Position numbers and translations under genes: made by a program
Origin: Gammaproteobacteria bacterium
GTDB lineage: Bacteria; Pseudomonadota; Gammaproteobacteria; UWMA-0217
Assembly: GCA_027031685.1 (NCBI GenBank)
Contig: JALVPS010000239.1
Coordinates: 1-14,987, forward strand
Reading direction: 5' to 3'
DNA length: 14,987 nucleotides
The notes under the pieces: generated by a model
Seen by the model: the letters and a program-made list of their open reading frames with translations, nothing else
Told to the model about the DNA's origin: nothing
Database searches by the model: none
Part shown: positions 6,042 through 12,410 of the stretch, piece by piece
Layout: each line of letters begins with the position of its first letter
Position numbering within the stretch: the stretch's first letter is position 1

Positions 6042-6587
6042 ATGTGTGCCATGACTTTTATCGGCAAGACCCTCATCCTGGGCGGCGTGCGCTCCGGCAA
6101 GAGCCGCCTGGCGGAGCGGCTGGCGCGGGCCCACGGCGGGCCGGTGACCGTGGTCGCCACGGCCACGGCCGGTGACGACGGCGAGCTGGCGGCGCGCATC
6201 GCCGCCCACCGCGCGCGCCGCCCGGCGCACTGGGCGGTGGTGGAGGAGCCGCTGGCCCTGGCGGCGGCGCTGCGCGCGGCGGACGGGCCGGGCCGCTGCC
6301 TGCTGGTGGACTGTCTGACGCTGTGGCTGACCAATCTGCTGCTGTGTGAGGACGCGGCGCGCCTGGCCGCCGAGCGCGACGCCCTGCTGGACACCCTGCC
6401 GGGCCTGGCCGCCGAGGTGCTGCTGGTGGCCAACGAGACTGGCCTGGGCGTGGTGCCGGCCAACGCCCTGGCGCGCCGCTTCTGCGACGAGGCCGGCCTG
6501 CTGCACCAGGCCCTGGCCGAGCGCTGCGGGCGCGTGGTGCTCACGGTGGCCGGCCTGCCCCACATCCTCAAGGGAGAGCCCCTATGA
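6042..6587 (+). CDS. cobU: Bifunctional adenosylcobinamide kinase / adenosylcobinamide-phosphate guanylyltransferase CobU
   Basis: A 181-residue protein, the length of the enteric CobU. It phosphorylates adenosylcobinamide and then transfers GMP from GTP to give AdoCbi-GDP, the first step of nucleotide-loop assembly in the cytoplasm. The Walker A motif GGVRSGKS is at residues 14-21. The HRARRPAHWAVVEEP block begins with the histidine expected to carry the guanylyl group (residue 56 from this start). CLLVDCLTLWLTNLL is the Walker B region, and ANETGLGVVPANALARRFCDEAGLLHQ is a family signature. The start is uncertain: ATG 6042 and ATG 6051 are both in frame and neither has a clear ribosome site; the second gives a more compact N-terminus. 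The gene overlaps cobT by ATGA. It returns abruptly to the very high GC of the btu genes. Confidence 0.93.
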   Translation: MCAMTFIGKTLILGGVRSGKSRLAERLARAHGGPVTVVATATAGDDGELAARIAAHRARRPAHWAVVEEPLALAAALRAADGPGRCLLVDCLTLWLTNLLLCEDAARLAAERDALLDTLPGLAAEVLLVANETGLGVVPANALARRFCDEAGLLHQALAERCGRVVLTVAGLPHILKGEPL

Positions 6588-7639
6588 ACCACGAACCGGA
6601 CTGGTGGCGGGTGGCCCCGCCCCGCCCCGACGAACAGGCCCGTGCCGCGGCGCGGGCCCGCCAGCAGCGCCTCACCAAGCCGCCCGGCGCGCTGGGCGAG
6701 CTGGAGGCGCTGGCCGTGCGCCTGGCCGGCCTGCAGGGCCGCGCGCGGCCGGCTGTGGACCCGGTGTGGATCACGGTGTTCGCCGCCGACCACGGCGTGG
6801 CGGCGCAGGGCGTGTCGGCCTTTCCGCAGGCCGTGACCGGCGAGATGGTGCGCAACTTCGCCCGCGGTGGGGCGGCCATCAGCGTGCTGGCGCGCACCCT
6901 GGGCGCCGAGCTGCGCGTGGTGCAGCTGGGGGTGGTCAACGATCCCGGTCCGCTGCCCGGCGTGCGGCGCCTGGCGCTGGGGCCGGGCACGGCCGACTTC
7001 ACCCGGGGGCCGGCCATGGACGGCGCGCAGCTGGCCGCCGCCCTGGCCGCCGGGCGGGAGGCCGTGGCCGAGGCCCGTGCCGGCGGCGCGCGGCTGTTCG
7101 TCGGCGGCGAGATGGGCATCGGCAATACCACCGCCGCCGCGGCGCTGGCCTGCGCCCTGCTGGACGAAGACCCGGCGCGGCTGGCCGGGCCCGGCACGGG
7201 GCTGGATCCGGCCGGCGTGCGCCGCAAGCAGGCCGTGATCGCCGCCGCCCTGCGCGGCCACACCGGCCATCTGGCGGCCCCGGCCGAGGCCCTGCGCCGC
7301 CTGGGCGGCTTCGAGATCGCCGCCCTCGCCGGGGCCTTCGTGGCCGCCGCCCAGGCCGGCCTGCCGGTGCTGGTGGACGGCTTCATCGCCGGCGTGGCGG
7401 CCCTGGCGGCCGTGCGCCTCAACCCGGCCGTGGCCGACTGGCTGCTGTTCGGCCACCGCTCCGCCGAGCCGGGCCACCGCCGCGTGCTGGCCGCCCTGGA
7501 CGCCCGCCCGCTGCTGGACCTGGACCTGCGTCTGGGCGAGGGCAGCGGCGCGGCGCTGGCCGTGCCCGTGCTGCGCGCCGCCTGCGCCCTGCACGCTGGC
7601 ATGGCCACCTTCGACGAGGCGGGGGTGTCGGAGGCGTGA
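6584..7639 (+). CDS. cobT: Nicotinate-nucleotide--dimethylbenzimidazole phosphoribosyltransferase CobT
   Basis: A 351-residue enzyme that makes alpha-ribazole 5'-phosphate from nicotinate mononucleotide and a lower-ligand base such as dimethylbenzimidazole. Family motifs are all present: LTKPPGALGELE near the N-terminus, FAADHGVAAQGVSAFPQAVT, NFARGGAAISVLAR, LFVGGEMGIGNTTAAAAL, VLVDGFIAGVAAL and LGEGSGAALA. The glutamate of the last motif is residue 319, close to the catalytic Glu317 of the Salmonella enzyme. The start ATG overlaps the cobU stop, and AGGGAGAG lies just upstream. It overlaps cobC at the other end (GTGA). No change in a key residue is visible, so I expect it to be functional. 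Confidence 0.95.
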   Translation: MNHEPDWWRVAPPRPDEQARAAARARQQRLTKPPGALGELEALAVRLAGLQGRARPAVDPVWITVFAADHGVAAQGVSAFPQAVTGEMVRNFARGGAAISVLARTLGAELRVVQLGVVNDPGPLPGVRRLALGPGTADFTRGPAMDGAQLAAALAAGREAVAEARAGGARLFVGGEMGIGNTTAAAALACALLDEDPARLAGPGTGLDPAGVRRKQAVIAAALRGHTGHLAAPAEALRRLGGFEIAALAGAFVAAAQAGLPVLVDGFIAGVAALAAVRLNPAVADWLLFGHRSAEPGHRRVLAALDARPLLDLDLRLGEGSGAALAVPVLRAACALHAGMATFDEAGVSEA

Positions 7640-8229
7640 GCGGGGCGCGCTGCCCGCGGCCGGCGGCGCAGCGCGGGGCGCTGTCCGTCACCCTGCTGCG
7701 CCACGGCGAGGCGCGCGGCGGGGCGCGCCTGCGCGGCCGCTGCGACGACCCCCTGTCGGCACGCGGCTGGGCACAGCTGCGGCGGGCCGTGGCCGGACGG
7801 CGCTGGGCGCGCATCGTCAGCTCGCCGCGCCGTCGCTGCCTGGCCTTCGCCCGCTGGCTGGGGCGCCGGCACGGCCTGCCGGTGACCGTGGACGGCCGCT
7901 GGGCGGAGCTGGACTTCGGCGCCTGGGACGGCCGCCCGCTGGCCGAGCTGTGGGCGCGCGAGGGGGCGGCGCTGGCGCGCTTTCTGGCCGACCCCTGGGC
8001 GCACCCGCCGCCCGGCGGCGAGACGATGGCGGCCCTGGAGGCGCGCGTGCTGGCGGCCCTGGACGCGCTGCGGCGCGGCCCGCCCGGACCGGTGCTGGTG
8101 CTCACCCACGGCGGCGTGCTGCGCCTCCTGCTGGCGCGTCAGCGGGGGGTGCCGCCGGCGGCGCTGGACGTGCCGCCCGCCGCCTGCCACCGGCTGACCC
8201 TGCCGCGCCACGGGCCCTGGCCGCCGTGA
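7636..8229 (+). CDS. cobC: Alpha-ribazole phosphatase CobC (histidine phosphatase family)
   Basis: A 197-residue histidine-phosphatase protein. The catalytic LLRHGE motif places the phosphorylated histidine at residue 23. SSPRRRCLAFARWL supplies the second arginine region, ELDFGAWDGRPLAEL is the acid-containing loop typical of CobC/phosphoglycerate-mutase proteins, and LTHGGVLR (histidine ~158) gives the second catalytic histidine. In the pathway it removes the 5'-phosphate from alpha-ribazole phosphate or from adenosylcobalamin 5'-phosphate. The GTG start overlaps the cobT stop (GTGA), and its own stop overlaps the cobS start in the same way. The 13 residues before the catalytic domain (SGARCPRPAAQRG) are not typical of the family, so the true start could lie slightly downstream. 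Position between cobT and cobS makes the assignment firm despite the broad family. Confidence 0.88.
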   Translation: MSGARCPRPAAQRGALSVTLLRHGEARGGARLRGRCDDPLSARGWAQLRRAVAGRRWARIVSSPRRRCLAFARWLGRRHGLPVTVDGRWAELDFGAWDGRPLAELWAREGAALARFLADPWAHPPPGGETMAALEARVLAALDALRRGPPGPVLVLTHGGVLRLLLARQRGVPPAALDVPPAACHRLTLPRHGPWPP

Positions 8230-8939
8230 GGCCGCGCCCCTGGTGGGTGGCGGTGCAGTTCCTCACCGTGCTGCCCGTGCACTTGGACGCCCCGCCCGAC
8301 GCCGCGCTGCGCGCCCGCGCCGCCCTCTACTACCCGCTGGTGGGGCTGGCCCTGGGCGCCGCGCTGGCCGGCCTGGCCTGGCTGCTGCGCGGCGCACCGG
8401 ACGGCCTGGCGGCGGCCCTGCTGCTGGCCGCCTGGGTGGTGGCCAGCGGCGGCCTGCACCTGGACGGCCTGGCCGACAGCGCCGACGCCTGGGTGGGCGG
8501 CCTGGGCGACCGCGCGCGCACCCTGCAGATCCTCAAGGACCCGCGCTGCGGGCCCATGGGCGTGCTGGCCCTGGCGCTGGTGCTGCTGGTCAAGTTCGCC
8601 GCCCTGCCGGCGGCCGGCTGGTCGGCCCTGCTGGCGGCCCCGTTGGCCGGGCGTGCCGCCGCCCTGGCCCTGCTGGCCGACCTGCCCTACGTGCGCGCGG
8701 GCGGCATCGCCAGCGGCCTGCGGGCGCGGCTGCCGCGCCGTGCCGCGCTGGCAGTGCTGGGCATCGCCGCGGCGGCCGTGGCGGCCCTGGCCGGCCCCGG
8801 TGCGCTACTGGCCGCGCTGGCGGTGTACGCCGCCCTGCGCCAGGCCCTGCGTCGCCGCCTGGGCGGCACCACCGGCGATACCCTGGGCGCGGCCGTGGAG
8901 CTGGTGGAGACGGCGGTGCTGGTGGCCGCCACCCTGTGA
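8226..8939 (+). CDS. cobS: Adenosylcobinamide-GDP ribazoletransferase (cobalamin synthase) CobS
   Basis: A 237-residue integral membrane enzyme, near the usual ~250. It joins AdoCbi-GDP with alpha-ribazole (or its phosphate) to make adenosylcobalamin (phosphate), the last condensation of the pathway, at the inner membrane. Signature segments are QFLTVLPV at the N-terminus, GGLHLDGLADSADAW (75-89) with the conserved aspartates, LKDPRCGPMGVLAL, and GGTTGDTLGAAVELVE near the C-terminus. Several hydrophobic helices lie between them. The GTG start overlaps the cobC stop. The gene ends 9 bp from the stop of the convergent transporter; both stop codons fall in a short inverted repeat (TGAGC 8937-8941, GCTCA 8947-8951). 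With cobU, cobT and cobC it completes nucleotide-loop assembly. Confidence 0.94.
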   Translation: MRPRPWWVAVQFLTVLPVHLDAPPDAALRARAALYYPLVGLALGAALAGLAWLLRGAPDGLAAALLLAAWVVASGGLHLDGLADSADAWVGGLGDRARTLQILKDPRCGPMGVLALALVLLVKFAALPAAGWSALLAAPLAGRAAALALLADLPYVRAGGIASGLRARLPRRAALAVLGIAAAAVAALAGPGALLAALAVYAALRQALRRRLGGTTGDTLGAAVELVETAVLVAATL

Positions 8940-8948
8940 GCGGCCGGC

Positions 8949-9866
8949 TCAGTCCGCTGCGCGGCGCGCCCACCAGCTGGCCAGGGCGGCCCCGCTCAGG
9001 TTGTGCCAGATGGAGAACAGGGCGCCGGGCAGGGCGGCCAGGGCGCTGAAGTGCTTGAGGGCCAGGGCCACGGCCAGGCCGGAGTTCTGCATGCCCACCT
9101 CGATGGCCAGGGTGCGGGCGGTGGCCGCATCCAGGCGCAGGGCGCGCGCCACGCCGTAGCCGGTGGCCAGGCCGAGGCCGTTGTGCGCCATCACGGCCAG
9201 CGCCAAGAGGGCGGTCAGCTCGGCCAGGCGGCCGGCGTTGAGGGCCACCACGATGGCGATGATGAGCACGATGGCGGCCACCGACAGCAGCGGAAAGACG
9301 GCCTGCAGCGGCCGCAGCCGCGCCCCCAGCCACTGGTTGACGGCCACCCCCAGGGCCACTGGCAGCAGCACGATCTTGGCGATGGTGAGCAGCATGGCGC
9401 CGGCCGGCACGGGCACCGCCTGGCCGGCGTAGAGCAGGGTGAGCAGGGGTGTGGCCACGACGGCCAGCAGGGTGCTGGCGGTGGTGAGGGCGATGGACAG
9501 GGCCACGTCGCCGCGCGCCAGGTAGCAGATGACGTTGGAGGCGGTGCCGCCCGGCGCGGCGCCCACCAGCACCAGCCCGGCCAGCAGGGCGGCGTCCAGG
9601 TGCAGGGCGCGGGCCAGCAGCCAGGCGATGAGGGGCATGGCGGCGAACTGCAGGGCCACCCCCAGGGCCAGCACGGCCGGGCGGCGCAGGGCGCGGGTGA
9701 AGTCGGCGGCGGTGAGCGTCAGGCCCATGCCGAACATCACCAGCCCCAGCAGCCAGGGGATCCACGGCCGCAGCGCGGCCAGCGGGGCGGGCCAGGCCAG
9801 GGCGGCGGCGCTGCCCAGCAGGGCCCACAGCGGGAACAGGCGCGTGAGCAGGACCACCGCCCTCAT
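8949..9866 (-). CDS. Bile acid:sodium symporter family (BASS/SBF) transporter
   Basis: A 305-residue protein with about nine to ten hydrophobic segments. I start at the ATG complementary to 9864-9866, which overlaps the stop of the upstream Rieske gene (ATGA); the frame is open further upstream only as antisense of that gene. Two conserved crossover regions of the BASS fold are visible: VLVGAAPGGTASNVICYLARGDVALS (roughly residues 90-115) and IEVGMQNSGLAVALALKHF near the C-terminus. LVMFGMGLTLTAADF is also typical. Bacterial members move organic anions with sodium, including bile acids and, for PanS-type proteins, pantothenate precursors. The substrate here cannot be told from sequence. Translational coupling to a Rieske ferredoxin gene is unusual for a transporter and is the only clue to its role. 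Confidence 0.85.
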   Translation of the reverse strand: MRAVVLLTRLFPLWALLGSAAALAWPAPLAALRPWIPWLLGLVMFGMGLTLTAADFTRALRRPAVLALGVALQFAAMPLIAWLLARALHLDAALLAGLVLVGAAPGGTASNVICYLARGDVALSIALTTASTLLAVVATPLLTLLYAGQAVPVPAGAMLLTIAKIVLLPVALGVAVNQWLGARLRPLQAVFPLLSVAAIVLIIAIVVALNAGRLAELTALLALAVMAHNGLGLATGYGVARALRLDAATARTLAIEVGMQNSGLAVALALKHFSALAALPGALFSIWHNLSGAALASWWARRAAD

Positions 9867-10198
9867 GCCAGCAGCCACACGGCGTCGTCCTCCACGACCA
9901 CCGGCAGGGGCGTGAGCCCGGCGCCGCGGCAGGGCCCGCCGCGGCAGGCGCCGGTGGCGATGTCGAACAGGGCGCCGTGGGTGGCGCAGATCAGGTGCTC
10001 GCCGTCCTCGTCCAGATACTCGTGCTCGGCCCAGGCCAGCGGCGTGCCGGCGTGGGGGCAGCGGTCCACGTAGGCGTACACGGCCCCGCCCCGGCGCACC
10101 ACGAACAGGTCGGTGGGGCGGCCGTCCAGCGTCACGGTGAGGCTGCGGGCGCCGGTGGCATCCAGATCGGCAAGGGCGCAGAGGCGTCGTTTGGGCAT
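9863..10198 (-). CDS. Rieske-type [2Fe-2S] ferredoxin
   Basis: A 111-residue soluble protein with one Rieske cluster site: CPH (47-49) and CATH (71-74), the C-X-H...C-X2-H pattern, followed by GALFDIATGACRGGPC. There is no signal peptide or membrane anchor, so it is a cytoplasmic ferredoxin of the kind that feeds dioxygenases or related oxidoreductases, not the bc1 complex subunit. The spacing between the two ligand pairs (21 residues) holds an acidic EHEYLDEDGEH segment, common in this small Rieske family. No oxygenase gene is present in the window, so the partner is unknown. The gene overlaps the transporter by 4 bp. Its ribosome site is weak (only GAG some 9 nt upstream). Confidence 0.88.
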   Translation of the reverse strand: MPKRRLCALADLDATGARSLTVTLDGRPTDLFVVRRGGAVYAYVDRCPHAGTPLAWAEHEYLDEDGEHLICATHGALFDIATGACRGGPCRGAGLTPLPVVVEDDAVWLLA

Positions 10199-10236
10199 GA
10201 CGGCGGCTCGCTGGCAGGGGCCGAAAATGGTAGCAC

Positions 10237-10259
10237 CGGGCCGCCGCGGGCGGCACCGG
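10237..10259 (-). terminator. Possible terminator hairpin after the 90-aa gene
   Basis: GCCGCC (10240-10245) and GGCGGC (10249-10254) form a 6-bp stem with a GCG loop, extended by CCGG on both sides with one bulged base. Read on the minus strand it lies about 20 nt after the stop at 10281 and is followed, after a gap, by ATTTTC. It may separate the small protein gene from the Rieske gene; the T-run is short and distant. Confidence 0.3.
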
Positions 10260-10280
10260 CCGGCGCCGCCGCCAGGCAGG

Positions 10281-10553
10281 TCAGTCGCAGCCGTCGTCCT
10301 CCACCGCCACCTCGCCGTCCGGGGCCACGTGGCGCACGCGCACGAGCATCATGTGCTCGATGCGCTCGAACTGCTCGTCCATGGCCTGCTGCATCAGGCG
10401 GGCGTCCAGCCCGTCGTAGATCATGACCCGCTGGCGGGCGCGCTCCAGGTGGCGCTGGTCGGGGGCGGGGTCGAGCAGCAGGGAAACCTGCCAGTCGTCG
10501 GCCGCGGCGGCGGCGGCGAGGGCGGCGGTGGCGAGGGCGATGGGGCGGATCAT
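10281..10553 (-). CDS. Small secreted protein of unknown function (90 aa)
   Basis: I do not recognise the family. The start (complement of 10551-10553) is well supported: GGAGG lies about 6 nt upstream on the coding strand and the protein begins with a signal peptide (MIRPIALATAALAAAAAA, cleavage before DDW). The mature part of about 72 residues is charged and helical in the middle (RHLERARQRVMIYDGLDARLMQQAMDEQ), with several methionines, then a VRVRHVAPDGEVAVEDDGCD end with one cysteine. The two dozen central residues could form an amphipathic helix or coiled coil. It follows the b-type cytochrome gene by 116 bp on the same strand and may be a periplasmic partner; that is position only. Confidence 0.65.
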   Translation of the reverse strand: MIRPIALATAALAAAAAADDWQVSLLLDPAPDQRHLERARQRVMIYDGLDARLMQQAMDEQFERIEHMMLVRVRHVAPDGEVAVEDDGCD

Positions 10554-10669
10554 GGCGGGCCTCCGGTCGGCTGTGTGGGGGCCGCGGCGGGGTGCCGCGA
10601 CCTGGGTTCCAGCCTACGGGGCGCCGCGCCCCGCCTCGGTGACCGATTGGCCGCCGGGAAGGTGAATTT

Positions 10670-11287
10670 TCACCGTCCGCCGCCGTCCTCCTCCGCCGGC
10701 AGCGTCTTGCGGCCGGTGATCATGGCCCGCACCAGGTTCTCGTGGTGCAGGTGGCTGCTCACCAGCACCCCCAGCACGTGCACAAACACCAGCAGCAGGG
10801 TGAGGTTGGCGAAAAACTCGTGCACTTCCTCCAGCGCCTCGGCGGCGGGCGAGTCGTGGCCCTCGTCGTCTTCGTCGTGCTCCGCCAGCGCGGCCGGGGC
10901 GGCGGCGGGTTCGGTCAGTTCCTCCAGCAGCAGGCCGCTGGCCACGGTGCCGGCCAGGCCGGCCAGCAGCAGCACGATCATGGCCCCGCCGGCCGGGTTG
11001 TGGCCCAGGTAGCGGCGCGCCCGGCCGCGCGCCAGGTCGCGCAGGTAGGCCAGCACCTCGCGCGGCGGGCGCACGAAGTCGCCGAAGCGGGCGTGGCGCG
11101 GGCCCACCACGCCCCACAGCAGGCGGAACACCAGCAGGCCGGTGACCACGTAGCCGGCCCACAGGTGCAGCGGGCGCAGGTCCTCGCCAGTGAGATAGGC
11201 GATGAAGAAGGTGGCGACCAGGGACCAGTGGAACAGGCGCAGCAGCGGGTCCCAGACCGGGACGCTGCGGGTGGCGGTGGTGGTCAT
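10670..11287 (-). CDS. Membrane b-type cytochrome (cytochrome b561 / Ni-hydrogenase b-subunit type)
   Basis: A 205-residue protein with four hydrophobic segments (about 18-35, 41-62, 100-121 and 160-180). I start at the ATG complementary to 11285-11287, which has AAAGGAG 7 nt upstream; a longer frame to 11344 lacks such a site. VWDPLLRLFHWSLV (His20) is the classic opening of this family. His41 (LHLWAGY), His156 (EEVHEFF) and His170 (VFVHVLGV) complete a plausible di-haem set, and the end HLHHENLVRAMITGRK is also typical. Such proteins pass electrons between quinones and a periplasmic donor or acceptor. Between helices 3 and 4 lies a loop rich in E, D, A and H (about residues 122-155), longer than usual and presumably periplasmic; it could bind metal or a partner. 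The gene is divergent from the two-component operon. Confidence 0.85.
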   Translation of the reverse strand: MTTTATRSVPVWDPLLRLFHWSLVATFFIAYLTGEDLRPLHLWAGYVVTGLLVFRLLWGVVGPRHARFGDFVRPPREVLAYLRDLARGRARRYLGHNPAGGAMIVLLLAGLAGTVASGLLLEELTEPAAAPAALAEHDEDDEGHDSPAAEALEEVHEFFANLTLLLVFVHVLGVLVSSHLHHENLVRAMITGRKTLPAEEDGGGR

Positions 11288-11356
11288 GGCGTGCTCCTTT
11301 GGGGTGGTGATGGCGCCAAGTGTGCGGTGGGCGGCTGAAGACAACCTTAATTTGTG

Positions 11357-11381
11357 CGCGGGATTGGGACCGGTTCCCGCG
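11357..11381. promoter_or_regulatory. Interrupted inverted repeat between divergent genes
   Basis: CGCGGGA (11357-11363) and TCCCGCG (11375-11381) are exact reverse complements separated by 11 bp, with a nested GGGA...TCCC inside. The dyad lies just upstream of the GTTTA element of the two-component promoter and between it and the divergent cytochrome b gene. It could be an operator; no T-tract makes a terminator unlikely. Confidence 0.3.
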
Positions 11382-11383
11382 GG

Positions 11384-11417
11384 GGTTCAGTCTGGTTTAA
11401 TCTTCTCCCCGTAGTGT
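11384..11417 (+). promoter_or_regulatory. Candidate PhoP-like activated promoter of the two-component operon
   Basis: GGTTCA (11384-11389) and GGTTTA (11394-11399) form a direct repeat with a 10-bp period. The second copy ends 12 nt before TAGTGT (11412-11417), a weak -10 of TAnnnT form. There is no -35 hexamer, as expected for an activator-dependent promoter. The GTTTA-N12-TAnnnT layout is the same as at the two small RNA promoters (13745-13786 and 13934-13967). It begins the leader of the PepSY-like gene about 35 bp before the start codon. Confidence 0.55.
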
Positions 11418-11454
11418 GTAGGGGCTCGTGTCCCGCCGACGGTGAGGGCTGTCC

Positions 11455-11745
11455 ATGCCGCAATGGTTACTGGTATTCATGGTGTTCATGCCGGTCGTGG
11501 GGCACGGCGCGGATCCCCATGACCGGGCCATGCAGCTGCGCAGGGCGGGCACCATCGTCTCGCTGGAGGATCTGCTGCTGCGCATCCGCCAACGCTATGC
11601 CTGTCGTCTGCTCGATGCGCGGATCGAACGCGAGGGGGCGAGGTATCTGTACCGGCTGAAGGTGCTGGACCAGAACAGCCGTGTGCGCGAGCTGGAGTTC
11701 GACGGGGTGAGTGGCGAGCTCATCGGTTTCGGGCAGGGGCCCTGA
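11455..11745 (+). CDS. Small secreted PepSY-like protein, first gene of the two-component operon
   Basis: A 96-residue protein with a signal peptide (MPQWLLVFMVFMPVVGHG, then ADPHD). The mature part has IVSLEDLLLRIRQRYACRLLDARIEREGARYLYRLKVLDQNSRVRELEFDGVSGELIGF, the helix-strand-strand pattern of a PepSY domain ending in an xxxVRELxxDxxxGELL-like motif. GGTGAGGG just upstream supports the start. The stop overlaps the response regulator start as TGATG. PepSY-like periplasmic proteins are often the first gene of PhoPQ-like operons in proteobacteria and may modulate the kinase sensor domain from outside. That function is inferred from gene order, not shown. A single cysteine follows RQRYA. Confidence 0.75.
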   Translation: MPQWLLVFMVFMPVVGHGADPHDRAMQLRRAGTIVSLEDLLLRIRQRYACRLLDARIEREGARYLYRLKVLDQNSRVRELEFDGVSGELIGFGQGP

Positions 11746-12410
11746 TGCGCCTGTTGCTGGTGGAGGACGACGCCACCCTGGCCGGCCAGCTGCGCGACAC
11801 CCTCCGCGAGGCCGGTTTCGCCGTGGACGTGGCCGAGAACGGGGTGGACGCCGAGCACCTGGGCATGGAGGAGGACTACGACCTGGTGGTGCTCGACCTG
11901 GGCCTGCCGGACAAGCCGGGGCTGGACGTGCTGCGCGCCTGGCGCGCCGCCGGCCGCCACATGCCGGTGCTCATCCTCACCGCCCGCGACGCCTGGTACG
12001 AGAAGGTGGACGGCTTCAAGGCCGGCGCCGACGACTATCTCACCAAGCCCTTCCACGTGCAGGAGCTGCTGGCCCGCCTGCAGGCCCTGGCGCGGCGCCA
12101 GAAGGTGCCGGCCGCCCCCGAGCTGCGCGTCGGCAAGTACCGTCTGGACGAGGACCGCCAGGCCCTGGTGGCCGAGGACGGTGAGACCGTCCCCCTCACG
12201 CGCACCGAGTTCCGCCTGCTGCGCTACCTGCTGCTGCATCCTGGACAGGTGCTCTCCAAGACCCGCCTCACCGAGCATGTGTACGAGTACGACGCCGACA
12301 AGGACAGCAACGTCATCGAGGTGTACGTCAACCGCCTGCGCCAGAAGCTGGGCAAGGACGTCATCAAGACCCGCCGCGGCCAGGGCTACGTGTACCAGGC
12401 CGACGAGTGA
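11745..12410 (+). CDS. OmpR/PhoP-family response regulator
   Basis: A 221-residue regulator with a receiver domain (about 1-115) and a winged-helix DNA-binding domain (about 124-219). Receiver residues are all present: acidic ED at 7-8, phospho-acceptor Asp51 in VVLDLGLPD, Thr79 in ILTARD, and Lys101 in YLTKPF. The output domain has LTRTEFRLLRYLLLHPGQVLSK, SNVIEVYVNRLRQKLG and the wing IKTRRGQGYVYQ, closest to the PhoP/QseB group. It should bind direct repeats with a period near one helical turn; candidate sites are the GTTTA repeats in this window. It overlaps the PepSY-like gene by one base and the kinase gene by four (GTGA), so the three are made together. Confidence 0.92.
   Translation: MRLLLVEDDATLAGQLRDTLREAGFAVDVAENGVDAEHLGMEEDYDLVVLDLGLPDKPGLDVLRAWRAAGRHMPVLILTARDAWYEKVDGFKAGADDYLTKPFHVQELLARLQALARRQKVPAAPELRVGKYRLDEDRQALVAEDGETVPLTRTEFRLLRYLLLHPGQVLSKTRLTEHVYEYDADKDSNVIEVYVNRLRQKLGKDVIKTRRGQGYVYQADE

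Noticed and set aside
6346..7635. Open frame across cobU and cobT leading into cobC
   Set aside because: Only the part from GTG 7636 encodes a family protein; the rest is R/P/G/A-rich out-of-frame translation.
5852..8211. Overlapping antisense ORFs over the cob genes
   Set aside because: Arginine- and alanine-rich products without domains, opposite four well-recognised enzymes.
10618..10674. GGGGCG/CGCCCC hairpin and GGTGAA/TTCACC palindrome after the cytochrome b gene
   Set aside because: Short, with no T-tract in the direction of transcription; too common in DNA of this GC content to call a terminator.
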